From Raskinella chloraquaticus (SeqCode) (lineage in GTDB: Bacteria; Pseudomonadota; Alphaproteobacteria; Rhizobiales; UBA4765): a stretch of 57,959 bases of DNA. Within the stretch, counting starts at the first letter, position 1; each line of letters starts with the position of its first letter. The notes beneath the pieces are model-generated. The model did no database searches. It saw only the letters and a list, made by a program, of their open reading frames with translations, and was not told the origin of the DNA. Where the stretch lies: positions 906 to 58,864 of the forward strand of contig DEZK01000032.1 of the NCBI GenBank assembly GCA_002365175.1. Reading direction: 5' to 3'. The position numbers were made by a program, and so were the translations under genes. Shown piece by piece: positions 9,528 to 18,884 of the stretch.

Positions 9528-10276
9528 GGGCGGGCAGCATCAATAGCCGTGCGCATGGAGCCAATCGCTGCAGGCAACCCGCTGAAGATCGCCTCGCCAA
9601 CCAGAAAATGTCCGATATTCAGCTCGGCAATTTCCGGGAAAGCGGCGATGGGGCCGACAGAGCCAAAATTGAGCCCGTGACCGGCATGCACCTCAAGCCC
9701 CAGCGAAGCCGCCAGTTCTGCTCCCTGCTGCAAACGCGCGAGTTCCTGCCTGACCTCGTCCGTCCGGCCATCATCAAAGGCGTGACAATAGGTACCCGTA
9801 TGGAGTTCGATCACCGGCGCGCTGAGCGTGCGGGCCATACGGATTTGCTCCGCATCAGGCGCGATAAACAGCGACACCCGGATGCCGGCGGCGTTGAGGC
9901 GGGCGATATAAGGCTGCAGATGATGCTGCCCGACGATCACATCGAGGCCGCCCTCGGTGGTGCGCTCGGCACGCTTTTCGGGGACCAGACAGCAGGCATG
10001 CGGCTTCACGCGCAGGGCGATCGTCATCATCTCATCAGTCGCGGCCATCTCAAAATTGAGCGGCACTTTGAGCTGGTTTTTCAACCCGTCCATATCGCTG
10101 TCGCGGATATGGCGACGATCCTCGCGCAGATGCGCGGTGATGCCATCGGCGCCCGCCTCAACCGCCAGCAGGGCGGCGCGCAGCGGATCAGGATGGGCAC
10201 CGCCGCGCGCATTTCGCACAGTTGCGACATGATCGATATTCACACCGAGACGAACGCGTGAGCGGGTCATTGCCAT
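9524..10276 (-). CDS. pdxJ: pyridoxine 5'-phosphate synthase
   Basis: Condenses 1-deoxy-xylulose 5-phosphate with 3-amino-2-oxopropyl phosphate to form pyridoxine phosphate, the last step of the DXP-dependent vitamin B6 route. 250 residues as a TIM barrel: RLGVNIDHVATVRNARGG at the N-terminus, then GADGITAHLREDRRHI and GLEVHAGHGLNF. Start ATG 10276 lies 1 bp after the pyrE stop; ATG 10270 is an alternative two residues shorter. A longer frame exists but runs into pyrE. Confidence 0.95.
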   Translation of the reverse strand: MAMTRSRVRLGVNIDHVATVRNARGGAHPDPLRAALLAVEAGADGITAHLREDRRHIRDSDMDGLKNQLKVPLNFEMAATDEMMTIALRVKPHACCLVPEKRAERTTEGGLDVIVGQHHLQPYIARLNAAGIRVSLFIAPDAEQIRMARTLSAPVIELHTGTYCHAFDDGRTDEVRQELARLQQGAELAASLGLEVHAGHGLNFGSVGPIAAFPEIAELNIGHFLVGEAIFSGLPAAIGSMRTAIDAARP

Positions 10277-10277
10277 A

Positions 10278-10862
10278 TCATTTCTGCATCGTGCGGCTGC
10301 CAGGCTTGATGGCCGGCAGGCGAGCGAGGTCGGGCGGGAGATCGGCGGGGTCGTAATCGGGCACATGATACCGGCACAGCGTCAGCAATGGCACGCCGAC
10401 ATCGGCTTTGCCGTCGGAGCGGTCGACGAGAACGGCGGCGCCGAGAATGGTGCCGGGACTGTCCTTGATCGCCGCCAGACATTCGCGCGTCGACAGGCCG
10501 GTCGTGACGATATCCTCGACCACGATCACTCTTGCTCCCTCGGGAATGGCAAAGCCACGGCGCAGGCGGAATTCACCCTCCTCGCGCTCGACAAAGATCG
10601 CCTTGGCACCAAGATGACGCGCCGTTTCATACCCCGGCACGATGCCGCCAACCGCCGGCGACACGACATAATCGACGGCACCGAAGCGCTCCCGCACCAG
10701 GGCTGCCAGCGCCCTGCATAATCTTTCCGTCCGCTGCGGGTCCATGAACACGAACATCTTTTGCAAGAAGACGGATGAGCGGCGGCCAGAGGACAGGATA
10801 AAATGGCCTTCAAGCAGCGCGCCGGCTGCCCTGAATTCCGCAAGCACCTCGTCTCTGGTCAT
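10278..10862 (-). CDS. pyrE: orotate phosphoribosyltransferase
   Basis: Makes orotidine 5'-phosphate from orotate and PRPP in pyrimidine synthesis. 194 residues, with the PRPP-binding motif VIVVEDIVTTGLST and the flexible-loop region EREEGEFRLRRGF. ATG 10862 was chosen because GGGAAG lies about 8 nt upstream; two in-frame GTG codons just before it (10868, 10865) are possible alternatives. In many Hyphomicrobiales rpoZ and rsh lie upstream, but here the next gene upstream is gmk. Confidence 0.93.
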   Translation of the reverse strand: MTRDEVLAEFRAAGALLEGHFILSSGRRSSVFLQKMFVFMDPQRTERLCRALAALVRERFGAVDYVVSPAVGGIVPGYETARHLGAKAIFVEREEGEFRLRRGFAIPEGARVIVVEDIVTTGLSTRECLAAIKDSPGTILGAAVLVDRSDGKADVGVPLLTLCRYHVPDYDPADLPPDLARLPAIKPGSRTMQK

Positions 10863-10968
10863 CACCACTTCCCACTTGTGTGTGGCAACGGTTTAACCAA
10901 CGTCAGGGGCGCTGTCATCATCGGCAATAAACTTCCGTCGCGGTCACACTTCATGTTTTGATTCAGAT

Positions 10969-11622
10969 TCAAAGACTGGAGCGAAGCCCTTCAACAAATT
11001 GATCTAAATCGATTTGACGATGCCGGTTTAAGCGCGACGCCGCAAGGATTGAACGCAGCGCCGCATGGCTCGCGTCAAGGTCCTTGTTGACGATCACATA
11101 GTCATAACGCCGCCATTCCGCCATCTCCCGCTTGGCGTTCGTCAAGCGCTTGGCGATCACCTCGGGCGCGTCCTCGGCGCGGCGCTCAAGTCGCGCCCGC
11201 AATTCGACTATCGAGGGCGGCAGGATAAAGACGCTGACAATATCGGCAGCCATGCGCTCGTACAGCTGGGAGGTTCCCTGCCAGTCGATGTCAAAGAGGA
11301 CATCGCGACCAGCCTGCAGGGCAGCCTCCACCGGCTCGCGCGGGGTGCCATAACCATTGCCGTGAACGTCAGCGCATTCCAGAAGATCACCGGCAGCGGC
11401 CATGGCATCAAATCGCGGACGGGTCATGAAATGATAGTGGATGCCATCCACTTCGTTGCTGCGCCGCGCGCGTGTCGTGACCGACACTGACATTGTCAGA
11501 TTGGGATCATCCTGCAGCATCGAGCGGGTCAGCGTCGTCTTGCCGGCACCGGATGGCGATGAGACGATCAACATCAAGCCGCGTCGCGTAATGCCAGGCC
11601 CTGCGCTCGTTAGTATCGTCAT
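10969..11622 (-). CDS. gmk: guanylate kinase
   Basis: Phosphorylates GMP to GDP. 217 residues with P-loop SSPSGAGKTT at 21-30, the GMP-binding region RSNEVDGIHYHF and the lid segment RLERRAEDAPEVIAKRL. The ATG overlaps the yicC stop (ATGA). The 106 bp between its stop and the pyrE start hold no convincing terminator. Together with guaA and guaB (44081-53272) it supplies the GMP/GDP pool. Confidence 0.96.
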   Translation of the reverse strand: MTILTSAGPGITRRGLMLIVSSPSGAGKTTLTRSMLQDDPNLTMSVSVTTRARRSNEVDGIHYHFMTRPRFDAMAAAGDLLECADVHGNGYGTPREPVEAALQAGRDVLFDIDWQGTSQLYERMAADIVSVFILPPSIVELRARLERRAEDAPEVIAKRLTNAKREMAEWRRYDYVIVNKDLDASHAALRSILAASRLNRHRQIDLDQFVEGLRSSL

Positions 11623-12518
11623 TCGATATTCTGTACCTGTTCACGCATCTGATCGATGACCGTCTTCAGCGACAATCCGATCTGCGTCAATTGCTTGTTG
11701 CTCGATTTGGAGCACAGCGTGTTGGCCTCGCGGTTGAATTCCTGCGCCAGAAAATCCAGTTTGCGACCAATCGCGCCACCATCGGCGACCAGCTTTCGGG
11801 CGTGGTCGATATGGGCCTGCAAACGATCAAGCTCCTCACGCACATCAGCGCGCGTCGCCAAGAGGATCGCTTCCTGATGCAGCCGCTCGGGATCAAATGC
11901 TGATGAGCCTGACAGCAAAGCCTGCACCTGGTCGCTAATGCGCGCCTTCAGCTCTTGCGGCAGTCCAGCAACGATGACTTCCGCCTCACCCACACGTTTT
12001 TCGATGCTGGCGATCTGCTGCGACAGGATTTCCGCAACGTTACGGCCCTCGACACTGCGCGCCTCGACCAGCGCCCCGACTGCTGCTGAAAACCCGTCAA
12101 TGACGGCAGCCGTCAGTCCGGCTCTTGCTTCATCATCATCGGGGCGCTCGATAATCTCAACCACCCCGCGCACCGCCAGCAGCCCATCGACACTGGCGGG
12201 CGCAATCCTGCTTCCCGCTTCATCGTGCACGGCCCCGGCCGCCTTCACGAGGGCAGACAGAATATCATGATTGATGCGAATTTCCGCCGGGCGCGGCGGG
12301 CGGTCAATGGCAAGGTTTGCTTGTATGGTACCGCGCTGGACGTGGCGCTGGAGGATTTCGCGAACAGTGATTTCTACGCCGTCGAGCCCGGGGGCGACGC
12401 GCAGCCGCATATCCAGGCCTCGTCCGTTGACGCTTTTCAGTTCCCACGCCCACGACACATCGCGAAAATTTCCTGATACGCGCGCAAACCCCGTCATGCT
12501 CGCAATCGGCACGGCCAT
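11619..12518 (-). CDS. yicC: YicC family endoribonuclease
   Basis: 299 residues: the N-terminal YicC-like block (SMTGFARVSG, then SVNGRGLDMRLR) and a C-terminal DUF1732 block (EFNREANTLCSKSSNKQLTQ). E. coli YicC is an RNase that trims certain small RNAs; the same activity here is an inference from family. It overlaps gmk by 4 bp, a pairing common in alphaproteobacteria. Confidence 0.9.
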   Translation of the reverse strand: MAVPIASMTGFARVSGNFRDVSWAWELKSVNGRGLDMRLRVAPGLDGVEITVREILQRHVQRGTIQANLAIDRPPRPAEIRINHDILSALVKAAGAVHDEAGSRIAPASVDGLLAVRGVVEIIERPDDDEARAGLTAAVIDGFSAAVGALVEARSVEGRNVAEILSQQIASIEKRVGEAEVIVAGLPQELKARISDQVQALLSGSSAFDPERLHQEAILLATRADVREELDRLQAHIDHARKLVADGGAIGRKLDFLAQEFNREANTLCSKSSNKQLTQIGLSLKTVIDQMREQVQNIE

Positions 12519-12622
12519 CTCCCAACATGCGCGATTCGTCGCCTCGACTATCGATCACAACTTAACCGGCATGGCGCAGGCTCACAAGTTCAGCGGATGT
12601 TATGTGCTGCCCGATCGATGGC

Positions 12623-13909
12623 TTAACGGATGGTCGCGCCCTGCGGCTGCACCGCAGGAGCGGCTGGGCGGCGCGGTGCCTGACGCACCGAGAGCGAGGG
12701 CTGGACGGGCGTCTGCGGCTTTGCCTCGGCGCTGTCGTCGTCACTTGCATCGCTGCGCGTCTTTTCGACATTGCGCCAGCGCGCAACCGCCTTTTGATGT
12801 TGATCGAGCGTCTCCGAGAAAGCGTGCCCGCCCGTGCCATCAGCAACAAAGTAGAGTTCGTTGCTCACGCGTGGATTAGCCACTGCTTCAATTGCCTCGC
12901 GGCCCGGATTGGCGATAGGTGTCGGCGGCAGACCCAGGATGACGTAGGTGTTGTAGGGTGTGGCGCGATCAATTTCCGTGCGCGTCAGCCCACGCCCGAG
13001 CGGGCCCTGGCCGCCGACCAGCCCGTAGATGATCGTCGGATCGGACTGCAGGCGGATGCGCTTGTTGAGACGATTGACAAACACGGCGGCGACGCGGGCG
13101 CGCTCTGCGGATTTTCCTGTTTCCTTTTCCACGATGGATGCGAGCACCACCAGCTCATCCGGCGATTTCAACGGCAAACCGGCAGCGCGGCGCTTCCAGA
13201 CGTCGTCAACGACACGACGCTGGGCCCGCTGCATGATCTGCAACATGCTCTCGCGACTTGTACCGCGTGTGACGCGATAGGTGTCGGGTAACAGCGATCC
13301 TTCAGCCGGGATCTGGCGAATGTCGCCGCTGAGAACGTCAACGCCACGCAGCCGCTGCACGATCTGCAAACTGGTCAGCCCCTCAGGGATCGTCACCCCG
13401 TATTGGATGCTCTGGCCCGAGCGCAGAATGTCGATGATGTCGCGCGTCGATGATCCCTTGGGGATGAGGTATTCGCCAGCCTTCAGCTCGCCATTGGCGC
13501 GGCCAATATAGGCACCGATGCGAAAGATCAGCGTGTCTTCAATGAGGTTTCGCTGCTTGAGAATTTCAGCAATGTCGGTGGCACCGGCACGGTTGGGAAC
13601 AATGACGGTCTGATCTTCGCCGGAGCGGCCGGAGGCGAGATAGATGTTGTTGAAATAGGCGCCCGCCGATCCGGCAGCGAGCGCCACAATCATCAGAAAC
13701 GATAACAGACCATCGAAAAAAACAACGAATTCCCGGCTCGACGAACCGCCCTTGCGCTTTTTCTTCTTTTTATCGTTCTCAGACGATTTCGCTTGGCGCA
13801 GAAGCGGCGCCTTGCGCGGTTTCGGCGCGAGAGCAGAGGCAGCCTCCGTCTCCCCGGCAGGTGCTGATTGCGGCGCGTCAGTGGGCGCGGGTTTTTCAGT
13901 CAATTCCAT
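12623..13909 (-). CDS. mltG: endolytic murein transglycosylase MltG
   Basis: Membrane-anchored enzyme that cuts nascent glycan strands and so ends peptidoglycan elongation. 428 residues: a charged Lys-rich cytoplasmic leader (residues 1-58), one membrane helix at about 62-85, then the YceG domain with the catalytic Glu in LASIVEKETGKSAER and the NPGREAIEAVANP block. A Pro/Gln-rich tail of about 45 residues ends the protein. It is downstream of fabF and acpP, the common alphaproteobacterial order. Confidence 0.93.
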   Translation of the reverse strand: MELTEKPAPTDAPQSAPAGETEAASALAPKPRKAPLLRQAKSSENDKKKKKRKGGSSSREFVVFFDGLLSFLMIVALAAGSAGAYFNNIYLASGRSGEDQTVIVPNRAGATDIAEILKQRNLIEDTLIFRIGAYIGRANGELKAGEYLIPKGSSTRDIIDILRSGQSIQYGVTIPEGLTSLQIVQRLRGVDVLSGDIRQIPAEGSLLPDTYRVTRGTSRESMLQIMQRAQRRVVDDVWKRRAAGLPLKSPDELVVLASIVEKETGKSAERARVAAVFVNRLNKRIRLQSDPTIIYGLVGGQGPLGRGLTRTEIDRATPYNTYVILGLPPTPIANPGREAIEAVANPRVSNELYFVADGTGGHAFSETLDQHQKAVARWRNVEKTRSDASDDDSAEAKPQTPVQPSLSVRQAPRRPAAPAVQPQGATIR

Positions 13910-14076
13910 CAGCCTTGCCCTGGATCATCACGTCAATGCCGTCAGCACATTCGTGGAAAGATGACGATTATCAGTTGAGATATTGAGAACGCATCAGATC
14001 GCAACGGCTCGTCGCGAGAATGCTTGCAGCCCATGGCCCTTCCTAAACAGCACGTTTCGCGAAATTATGGCGGCGC

Positions 14077-15342
14077 TCAGGCGTCGGCACGACGAAAAAC
14101 GAGTGAGGCATTGGTGCCGCCGAATCCAAAGGAATTCGACAAAGCGTAATCAATTTTTTTGGACTTCGCCTGGTGGGGAACAAGGTCCAGCGGTGTCGCA
14201 ATTGATGGATTATCGAGATTGATCGTTGGCGGAACGATCTGATCGCGAATAGCCAGAATGGAGAAAATTGCCTCGATAGCACCGGCTGCCCCCAGCAGAT
14301 GCCCCGTTGCCGATTTGGTAGACGACATCGCTATCGTCGCGGCTGCATTGCCAACCAGGCGTTCAACCGCCCTCAACTCGATTTCATCGCCAAGCGGCGT
14401 CGACGTGCCATGCGCATTGATGTAATCGATCGAAGACGCATCGATACCAGCCCGCTTCAGAGCCGCGCGCATGCAGCGATAGGCGCCATCTCCGTCCTCG
14501 GTCGGCGCGGTGATATGGTAGGCATCGCCAGACATGCCATAACCAACGATTTCGGCATAAATCCTGGCGCCTCGGGCTTTCGCGTGGTCGATATCTTCAA
14601 GAACCACCACACCGGCACCCTCACCCATGACAAAGCCGTCACGGTCGCGATCATAAGGACGGGATGCCTTCTGTGGCGTATCGTTAAAGCCTGTGGACAA
14701 AGCGCGGCAGGCCGCAAAACCGGCAAGCGAGATACGCGAGACCGGGCTTTCGGTTCCGCCGGCGACCATAACGTCGGCATCACCCAGCGCCACCATACGG
14801 GCGGCATCGCCAATGGCGTGAGAGCCTGTCGAACAGGCCGTCACAACGGCATGATTGGGGCCCTTGAGGCCGAATTCTATCGATATGTAGCCGCCTGCAA
14901 GATTGATCAGGCGTCCGGGTATGAAGAAAGGTGAAATACGCCGCGGACCACGATCACGCAGCAGGATGGACGCGTCCCCAATGCCTTCGATACCGCCGAT
15001 ACCGGAGCCGATGAGCACGCCCGTGGTGATCTGGTCTTCATAGGCGGTCGGGCGCCAGCCTGAATCCTCTATCGCCTGCCTGGCGGCGCACATCGCGTAG
15101 ACGATGAAATCGTCAACGCGGCGCAATTCCTTGTGATCCATCCATTCTTCGGGATTATACGCGCCGTCGCTCGCCGCCCCCAGCGGGAGCGTGCAGGCGA
15201 TCTTGCAGGCCAGATCGCTGGTGTCGAATTTCGTGACCTGAGAGGCGCCGGACTTGCCCGCCAGCACATTCCGCCAGGTCGTCTCCACGCCACATCCCAG
15301 CGGCGTGACCATGCCAATACCGGTGACGACTACTCGCCGCAT
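14077..15342 (-). CDS. fabF: beta-ketoacyl-ACP synthase II
   Basis: Elongates acyl-ACP with malonyl-ACP in fatty-acid synthesis. 421 residues, thiolase fold: nucleophile Cys170 in VVTACSTGSHAIGDA, the first His in INAHGTSTPLGDEIE and the second in KSATGHLLGAAGA. The C-terminal FGFGGTNASLVF is typical. It lies 64 bp after acpP and belongs to the acpP-fabF-mltG run, with fabG and fabD just upstream. Confidence 0.96.
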   Translation of the reverse strand: MRRVVVTGIGMVTPLGCGVETTWRNVLAGKSGASQVTKFDTSDLACKIACTLPLGAASDGAYNPEEWMDHKELRRVDDFIVYAMCAARQAIEDSGWRPTAYEDQITTGVLIGSGIGGIEGIGDASILLRDRGPRRISPFFIPGRLINLAGGYISIEFGLKGPNHAVVTACSTGSHAIGDAARMVALGDADVMVAGGTESPVSRISLAGFAACRALSTGFNDTPQKASRPYDRDRDGFVMGEGAGVVVLEDIDHAKARGARIYAEIVGYGMSGDAYHITAPTEDGDGAYRCMRAALKRAGIDASSIDYINAHGTSTPLGDEIELRAVERLVGNAAATIAMSSTKSATGHLLGAAGAIEAIFSILAIRDQIVPPTINLDNPSIATPLDLVPHQAKSKKIDYALSNSFGFGGTNASLVFRRADA

Positions 15343-15406
15343 CGCGATATTCCCGCCGATCTTGTGCTTGCCTGACCTGTGTTGATCACCTGGCCCGCGA
15401 AACGGA

Positions 15407-15643
15407 TCAGGCGGTCTTCGATTGCAGGAATTTCACGGCATCGCCGACCGTCTGGATGGTCTCGGCGGCATCATCGGGGATTTCAACGCCGAATTCTTCC
15501 TCGAAGGCCATGACCAGCTCGACCGTATCAAGGCTGTCTGCGCCCAGATCGTCAATGAAGCTGGCGCTTTCCACCACCTTGTCGGTCTCAACTCCGAGGT
15601 GTTCTATAACGATCTTCTTCACGCGCTCTGCAACATCGCTCAT
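15407..15643 (-). CDS. acpP: acyl carrier protein
   Basis: Carries growing acyl chains on 4'-phosphopantetheine. 78 acidic residues, with Ser37 in the DSL motif (GADSLDTVELVM) as the attachment site. ATG 15643 gives the standard N-terminus MSDVAERVKKIV; an upstream in-frame start at 15700 would add 19 unrelated residues. A 276-bp gap before fabG leaves room for its own promoter, as expected for this highly expressed gene. Confidence 0.97.
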   Translation of the reverse strand: MSDVAERVKKIVIEHLGVETDKVVESASFIDDLGADSLDTVELVMAFEEEFGVEIPDDAAETIQTVGDAVKFLQSKTA

Positions 15644-15778
15644 GTTCGTTTCCCTACACGGCCCGATCGGCCCTACGGCGATAAATCCCAATCTCATCAA
15701 TCACGCAAGAGCACCGTTTCCCTTACCTGATCCAGCCGTGACGACTGTAGCCTGACGAGACAAAATGTCCATGATCCC

Positions 15779-15801
15779 AACGGCAAACAGTGATTGCCGT
15801 T
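15779..15801. terminator. hairpin between fabG and acpP
   Basis: An 8-bp perfect stem, AACGGCAA (15779-15786) with TTGCCGTT (15794-15801), and a 7-nt loop. On the minus strand, the direction of fabG transcription, no T-run follows, so it may slow or partly end readthrough from fabG. A T-rich stretch follows on the plus strand. The rest of 15644-15919 shows no gene. Confidence 0.4.
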
Positions 15802-15919
15802 TTCTCGTTGATCCCTCCACAACCCCGGCTCTGTCAACCGCAGGCCAGAGCAAGGCAGCGGGTCGTTAACATACTCGCTTTCGCATTGCCAGCGCCGGCA
15901 TGTGCCAATCGCTCCAGCC

Positions 15920-16657
15920 TTACACCATCGCCATACCGCCATTGACGTGGAGGACGCTGCCGGTGACGTAAGCCGCCTCGTTCGAACAGAGATAGACGAC
16001 AGCTGCCGCGATCTCGTCAACCGAACCCAGTCGGCGCGCTGGCACACGGCCGAGGATGGCTTCCTTCTGCTTGTCGTTCAGCGCTCCCGTCATCGCCGTC
16101 TCGATGAAGCCGGGCGCCACGCAGTTCACGGTGATGTTGCGGCTTGCCACCTCATAGGCAAGCGCTTTCGACATGCCGATCATGCCGGCCTTCGAGGCGC
16201 AGTAATTGCCCTGGCCGGGATTGCCGGTGACGCCAACAACCGAGGTGATGGCGACAATACGCCCGAAGCGCTGGCGCAACATGATGCGGGAGGCGGCGCG
16301 CGACAGGCGGAAATAGGACGTCAGGTTGACGTTCATCACCGTCTCCCAATCCTCATCCTTGAGACGGATGAAGATGTTGTCACGCGTGATGCCGGCATTG
16401 GCGATAACAAGGTCAAGTCCGCCCATGAGCTCAGCGGCCTTGTCGGGCAGAGCGTCAACGGCCGCGCCATCGCCCAGATCGCAGGCGGCGACATGAACCC
16501 GCTCGCCAAGGGCGCTCGCGAGTTCATCGAGCTTTTCCTGGCGGGTGCCGGAAATCAGACAGGTGGCACCCTGCGTATGCAAGGCCTTGGCGATTGCGCC
16601 ACCGATGCCGCCGGTGGCGCCGGTGATCAGCGCTCTGCGGCCGGTTAAATCGAACAT
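15920..16657 (-). CDS. fabG: 3-oxoacyl-ACP reductase
   Basis: NADPH-dependent reduction of 3-ketoacyl-ACP. 245 residues, short-chain dehydrogenase: TGATGGIG cofactor motif at 12-19, NAG at 87-89, and the Ser139-Tyr152-Lys156 triad (ITSVVG ... YCASK). ATG 16657 has GAGG 7 nt upstream; a GTG one codon earlier is possible. fabD is 13 bp upstream. Confidence 0.96.
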   Translation of the reverse strand: MFDLTGRRALITGATGGIGGAIAKALHTQGATCLISGTRQEKLDELASALGERVHVAACDLGDGAAVDALPDKAAELMGGLDLVIANAGITRDNIFIRLKDEDWETVMNVNLTSYFRLSRAASRIMLRQRFGRIVAITSVVGVTGNPGQGNYCASKAGMIGMSKALAYEVASRNITVNCVAPGFIETAMTGALNDKQKEAILGRVPARRLGSVDEIAAAVVYLCSNEAAYVTGSVLHVNGGMAMV

Positions 16658-16670
16658 CACGCACCTCTTC

Positions 16671-17615
16671 TCAAACAGTTTTCATGAAAGTCTCGATATC
16701 AGCCGGAAGGCCGAGGGCCGTTGCCTCGGCATCCGGCGCCAGACGTTTGGCCAGTCCGGTCAAAACCTTGCCGGCACCAAGTTCCGCAAAGCGCGTCACC
16801 CCGCCCGTCCCCGCCATGAACGTCACGCTTTCGCTCCAGCGCACCGTTGCCGTCACCTGCTCGACGAGGCGGGCGCGGATGTCGTCCGGCCCGTTCACCG
16901 GCGCGGCGGTGACATTGGCAACCACCGGCACGGCGGGGGTGTGGATGATCGCCGTTTTCAAGGCGCCCGCCATCACCTGCGCTGCAGGCGCCATGAGAGC
17001 CGAGTGAAAAGGCGCCGAAACGGGCAGAGCCATCGCGCGCTTGACGCCGCGCTCCTTGGCAATCTCGATGGCACGCTCGACGGCCGCCTTGTGGCCGGAG
17101 ACCACCACCTGGCCGGCGCCGTTGTCATTGGCGATATCACACACCTCGCCTTGCGCTGCGTCGCTGGCAATGGCGCGCGCTGCGGCAAGGTCCACACCAA
17201 GAAGCGCCGCCATGGCGCCCACCCCCACCGGCACCGCGGCCTGCATCGCCTTGCCGCGCAGCTTCAGCAGGCGCGCCGCATCGGCCAAAGTGAAGGCGCC
17301 GACAGCGGCAAGGGCTGAATATTCACCCAGCGAATGACCCGCGACGAATCTCACCTTAGCTGCTACATCGAAACGCACCTCGCGGGTGATGACCCGCATG
17401 ACGGCCAATGAAGCAGCCATCAGGGCCGGCTGGGCGTTTTCAGTTAATGTCAGCTCGTCGAGCGGGCCTTCAAACATGAGGCGGGAGAGATGCTGGTTCA
17501 ACGCATCATCGACTTCGGAAAAAACCTCGCGCGCGGCAGGAAACGCTTCAGCGAGCGCCTTGCCCATGCCAACCGCCTGACTGCCCTGGCCGGGAAAAAC
17601 GAAGGCAAGCGACAT
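16671..17615 (-). CDS. fabD: malonyl-CoA:ACP transacylase
   Basis: Loads malonyl groups onto ACP. 314 residues: VFPGQGSQ near the N-terminus, nucleophile Ser95 in GHSLGEYSAL, and the conserved His in VSAPFHSALM. First gene of the fabD-fabG-acpP-fabF group. Its start lies only 15 bp from the start of the divergent transglycosylase gene, so its promoter must lie inside that gene's coding region or overlap the start. Confidence 0.96.
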   Translation of the reverse strand: MSLAFVFPGQGSQAVGMGKALAEAFPAAREVFSEVDDALNQHLSRLMFEGPLDELTLTENAQPALMAASLAVMRVITREVRFDVAAKVRFVAGHSLGEYSALAAVGAFTLADAARLLKLRGKAMQAAVPVGVGAMAALLGVDLAAARAIASDAAQGEVCDIANDNGAGQVVVSGHKAAVERAIEIAKERGVKRAMALPVSAPFHSALMAPAAQVMAGALKTAIIHTPAVPVVANVTAAPVNGPDDIRARLVEQVTATVRWSESVTFMAGTGGVTRFAELGAGKVLTGLAKRLAPDAEATALGLPADIETFMKTV

Positions 17616-17630
17616 AAGGGAACCTCAAAA

Positions 17631-18884
17631 ATGACAAAAGGGAGCGGCGGCAATGAGCCCCGCAGCGCCCCTCTGTCAAGGGGGCGCTGGCGCAGCTTAA
17701 CCGGCACCGCGCTGGTTGTGACCTGCCTTTTGCCGCTTGGACCGCTCTGGGCGCAGGAGTTTTCAGCAAGCGATCTTGATCGGTTCGCTGGCTATGTTGG
17801 CGCTCTGCGCCCGCTTGCTCTGCAAAAAGGCGTGTCGGCCGCCGTTTTTGACAGCACGCTGCGCGCCATCACGCCTGACGCCAGTTTGCGCAACCGCCCG
17901 CGCCAGCAAAGCGAATTCCTGAAACCCATCAAGGCTTATGTGACGAGCGCTGCGGCGCCGGCGCGGGTAACGCGGGGCATAGCTCTTGGCAAACAGTACG
18001 GGCCGCAGCTTACGGTGATCGAGCAGCGGCTGCGCGTGCCACGCGAGATCATCCTCGCCATCTGGGGCATGGAAACCGATTTTGGTCGCGATTTTGGCAG
18101 CAAGGAGGTTTTGCGCGCCCTTCTCACCCAGGGCTTTCTTGCCCCCGATCAACCCAGATGGGGCGATGAGGTGGTTGCGGCTCTCCTCATGATCGAGCGG
18201 GGACTGGTGAAGCGCGAGCGCCTCATCGGCTCATGGGCGGGCGCCATGGGGCACCCGCAATTCCTGCCCTCCGCCTATCTGGCGCATGCGGTGAGTTTTG
18301 CCGGCAAGGGCACGCCTCCCGACATCTGGGGATCGGTTCCCGACAGCCTGACATCGATTGCGAATTTCCTCAAAAATTCCGGCTGGAAGCCAGGCGAGCC
18401 ATGGGGCAGCGAAGTCAAACTGCCTGCCGGCTTCGATCACCGCGCCTTTCGCCAGCCCATTTCCGCCTGGCGCAGCGCTGGCCTCACACAGGCCGATGGC
18501 AGCAGCCTCAAGGGGATTGGCGAGGCGGTGCTCTATCGCCCAGTAGGCGCGATCGGCCCTGCCCTGCTGCTGCAGCCCAATTTCTTTGTGCTGAAAGCCT
18601 ATAATTTCTCGGACGCCTATGCGCTGTCGGTGTCATTGCTCGCTGAAAAGATCGCCGGACGACCCGGAGTGGTCGGGCGCTGGCCGGACGAGCCGAACCC
18701 GCTGAAGCCTGATGAGATCAAGGCCCTGCAGCAAAGGCTGGCAACACTTGGCCATTACAAGGGCGAGGCTGACGGGCGCATCGGCCCGATCCTGCGTGAG
18801 GCCGTCCACGCCTTTCAGGTGAAGGCAGGCATCACGCCGGCGGATGGCTATCCGGCGCGCGCTGTGTGGGAGCGGGTGCGGTGA
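17631..18884 (+). CDS. secreted lytic murein transglycosylase, MltB type, with peptidoglycan-binding domain
   Basis: Cleaves peptidoglycan strands to anhydro-muropeptides in the periplasm. 417 residues: signal peptide about 1-41 (hydrophobic core TGTALVVTCLLPLG, then LWAQ), the SLT_3/MltB domain with catalytic Glu148 in IWGMETDFGRDFGS and GAMGHPQFLPSAYL, then a peptidoglycan-binding domain at about 358-417 (IKALQQRLATLGHY, DGRIGPILREAVHAFQ). No lipobox cysteine, so it is probably soluble. ATG 17631 was chosen because it gives the signal peptide; the frame is open further upstream but overlaps fabD. Confidence 0.92.
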   Translation: MTKGSGGNEPRSAPLSRGRWRSLTGTALVVTCLLPLGPLWAQEFSASDLDRFAGYVGALRPLALQKGVSAAVFDSTLRAITPDASLRNRPRQQSEFLKPIKAYVTSAAAPARVTRGIALGKQYGPQLTVIEQRLRVPREIILAIWGMETDFGRDFGSKEVLRALLTQGFLAPDQPRWGDEVVAALLMIERGLVKRERLIGSWAGAMGHPQFLPSAYLAHAVSFAGKGTPPDIWGSVPDSLTSIANFLKNSGWKPGEPWGSEVKLPAGFDHRAFRQPISAWRSAGLTQADGSSLKGIGEAVLYRPVGAIGPALLLQPNFFVLKAYNFSDAYALSVSLLAEKIAGRPGVVGRWPDEPNPLKPDEIKALQQRLATLGHYKGEADGRIGPILREAVHAFQVKAGITPADGYPARAVWERVR

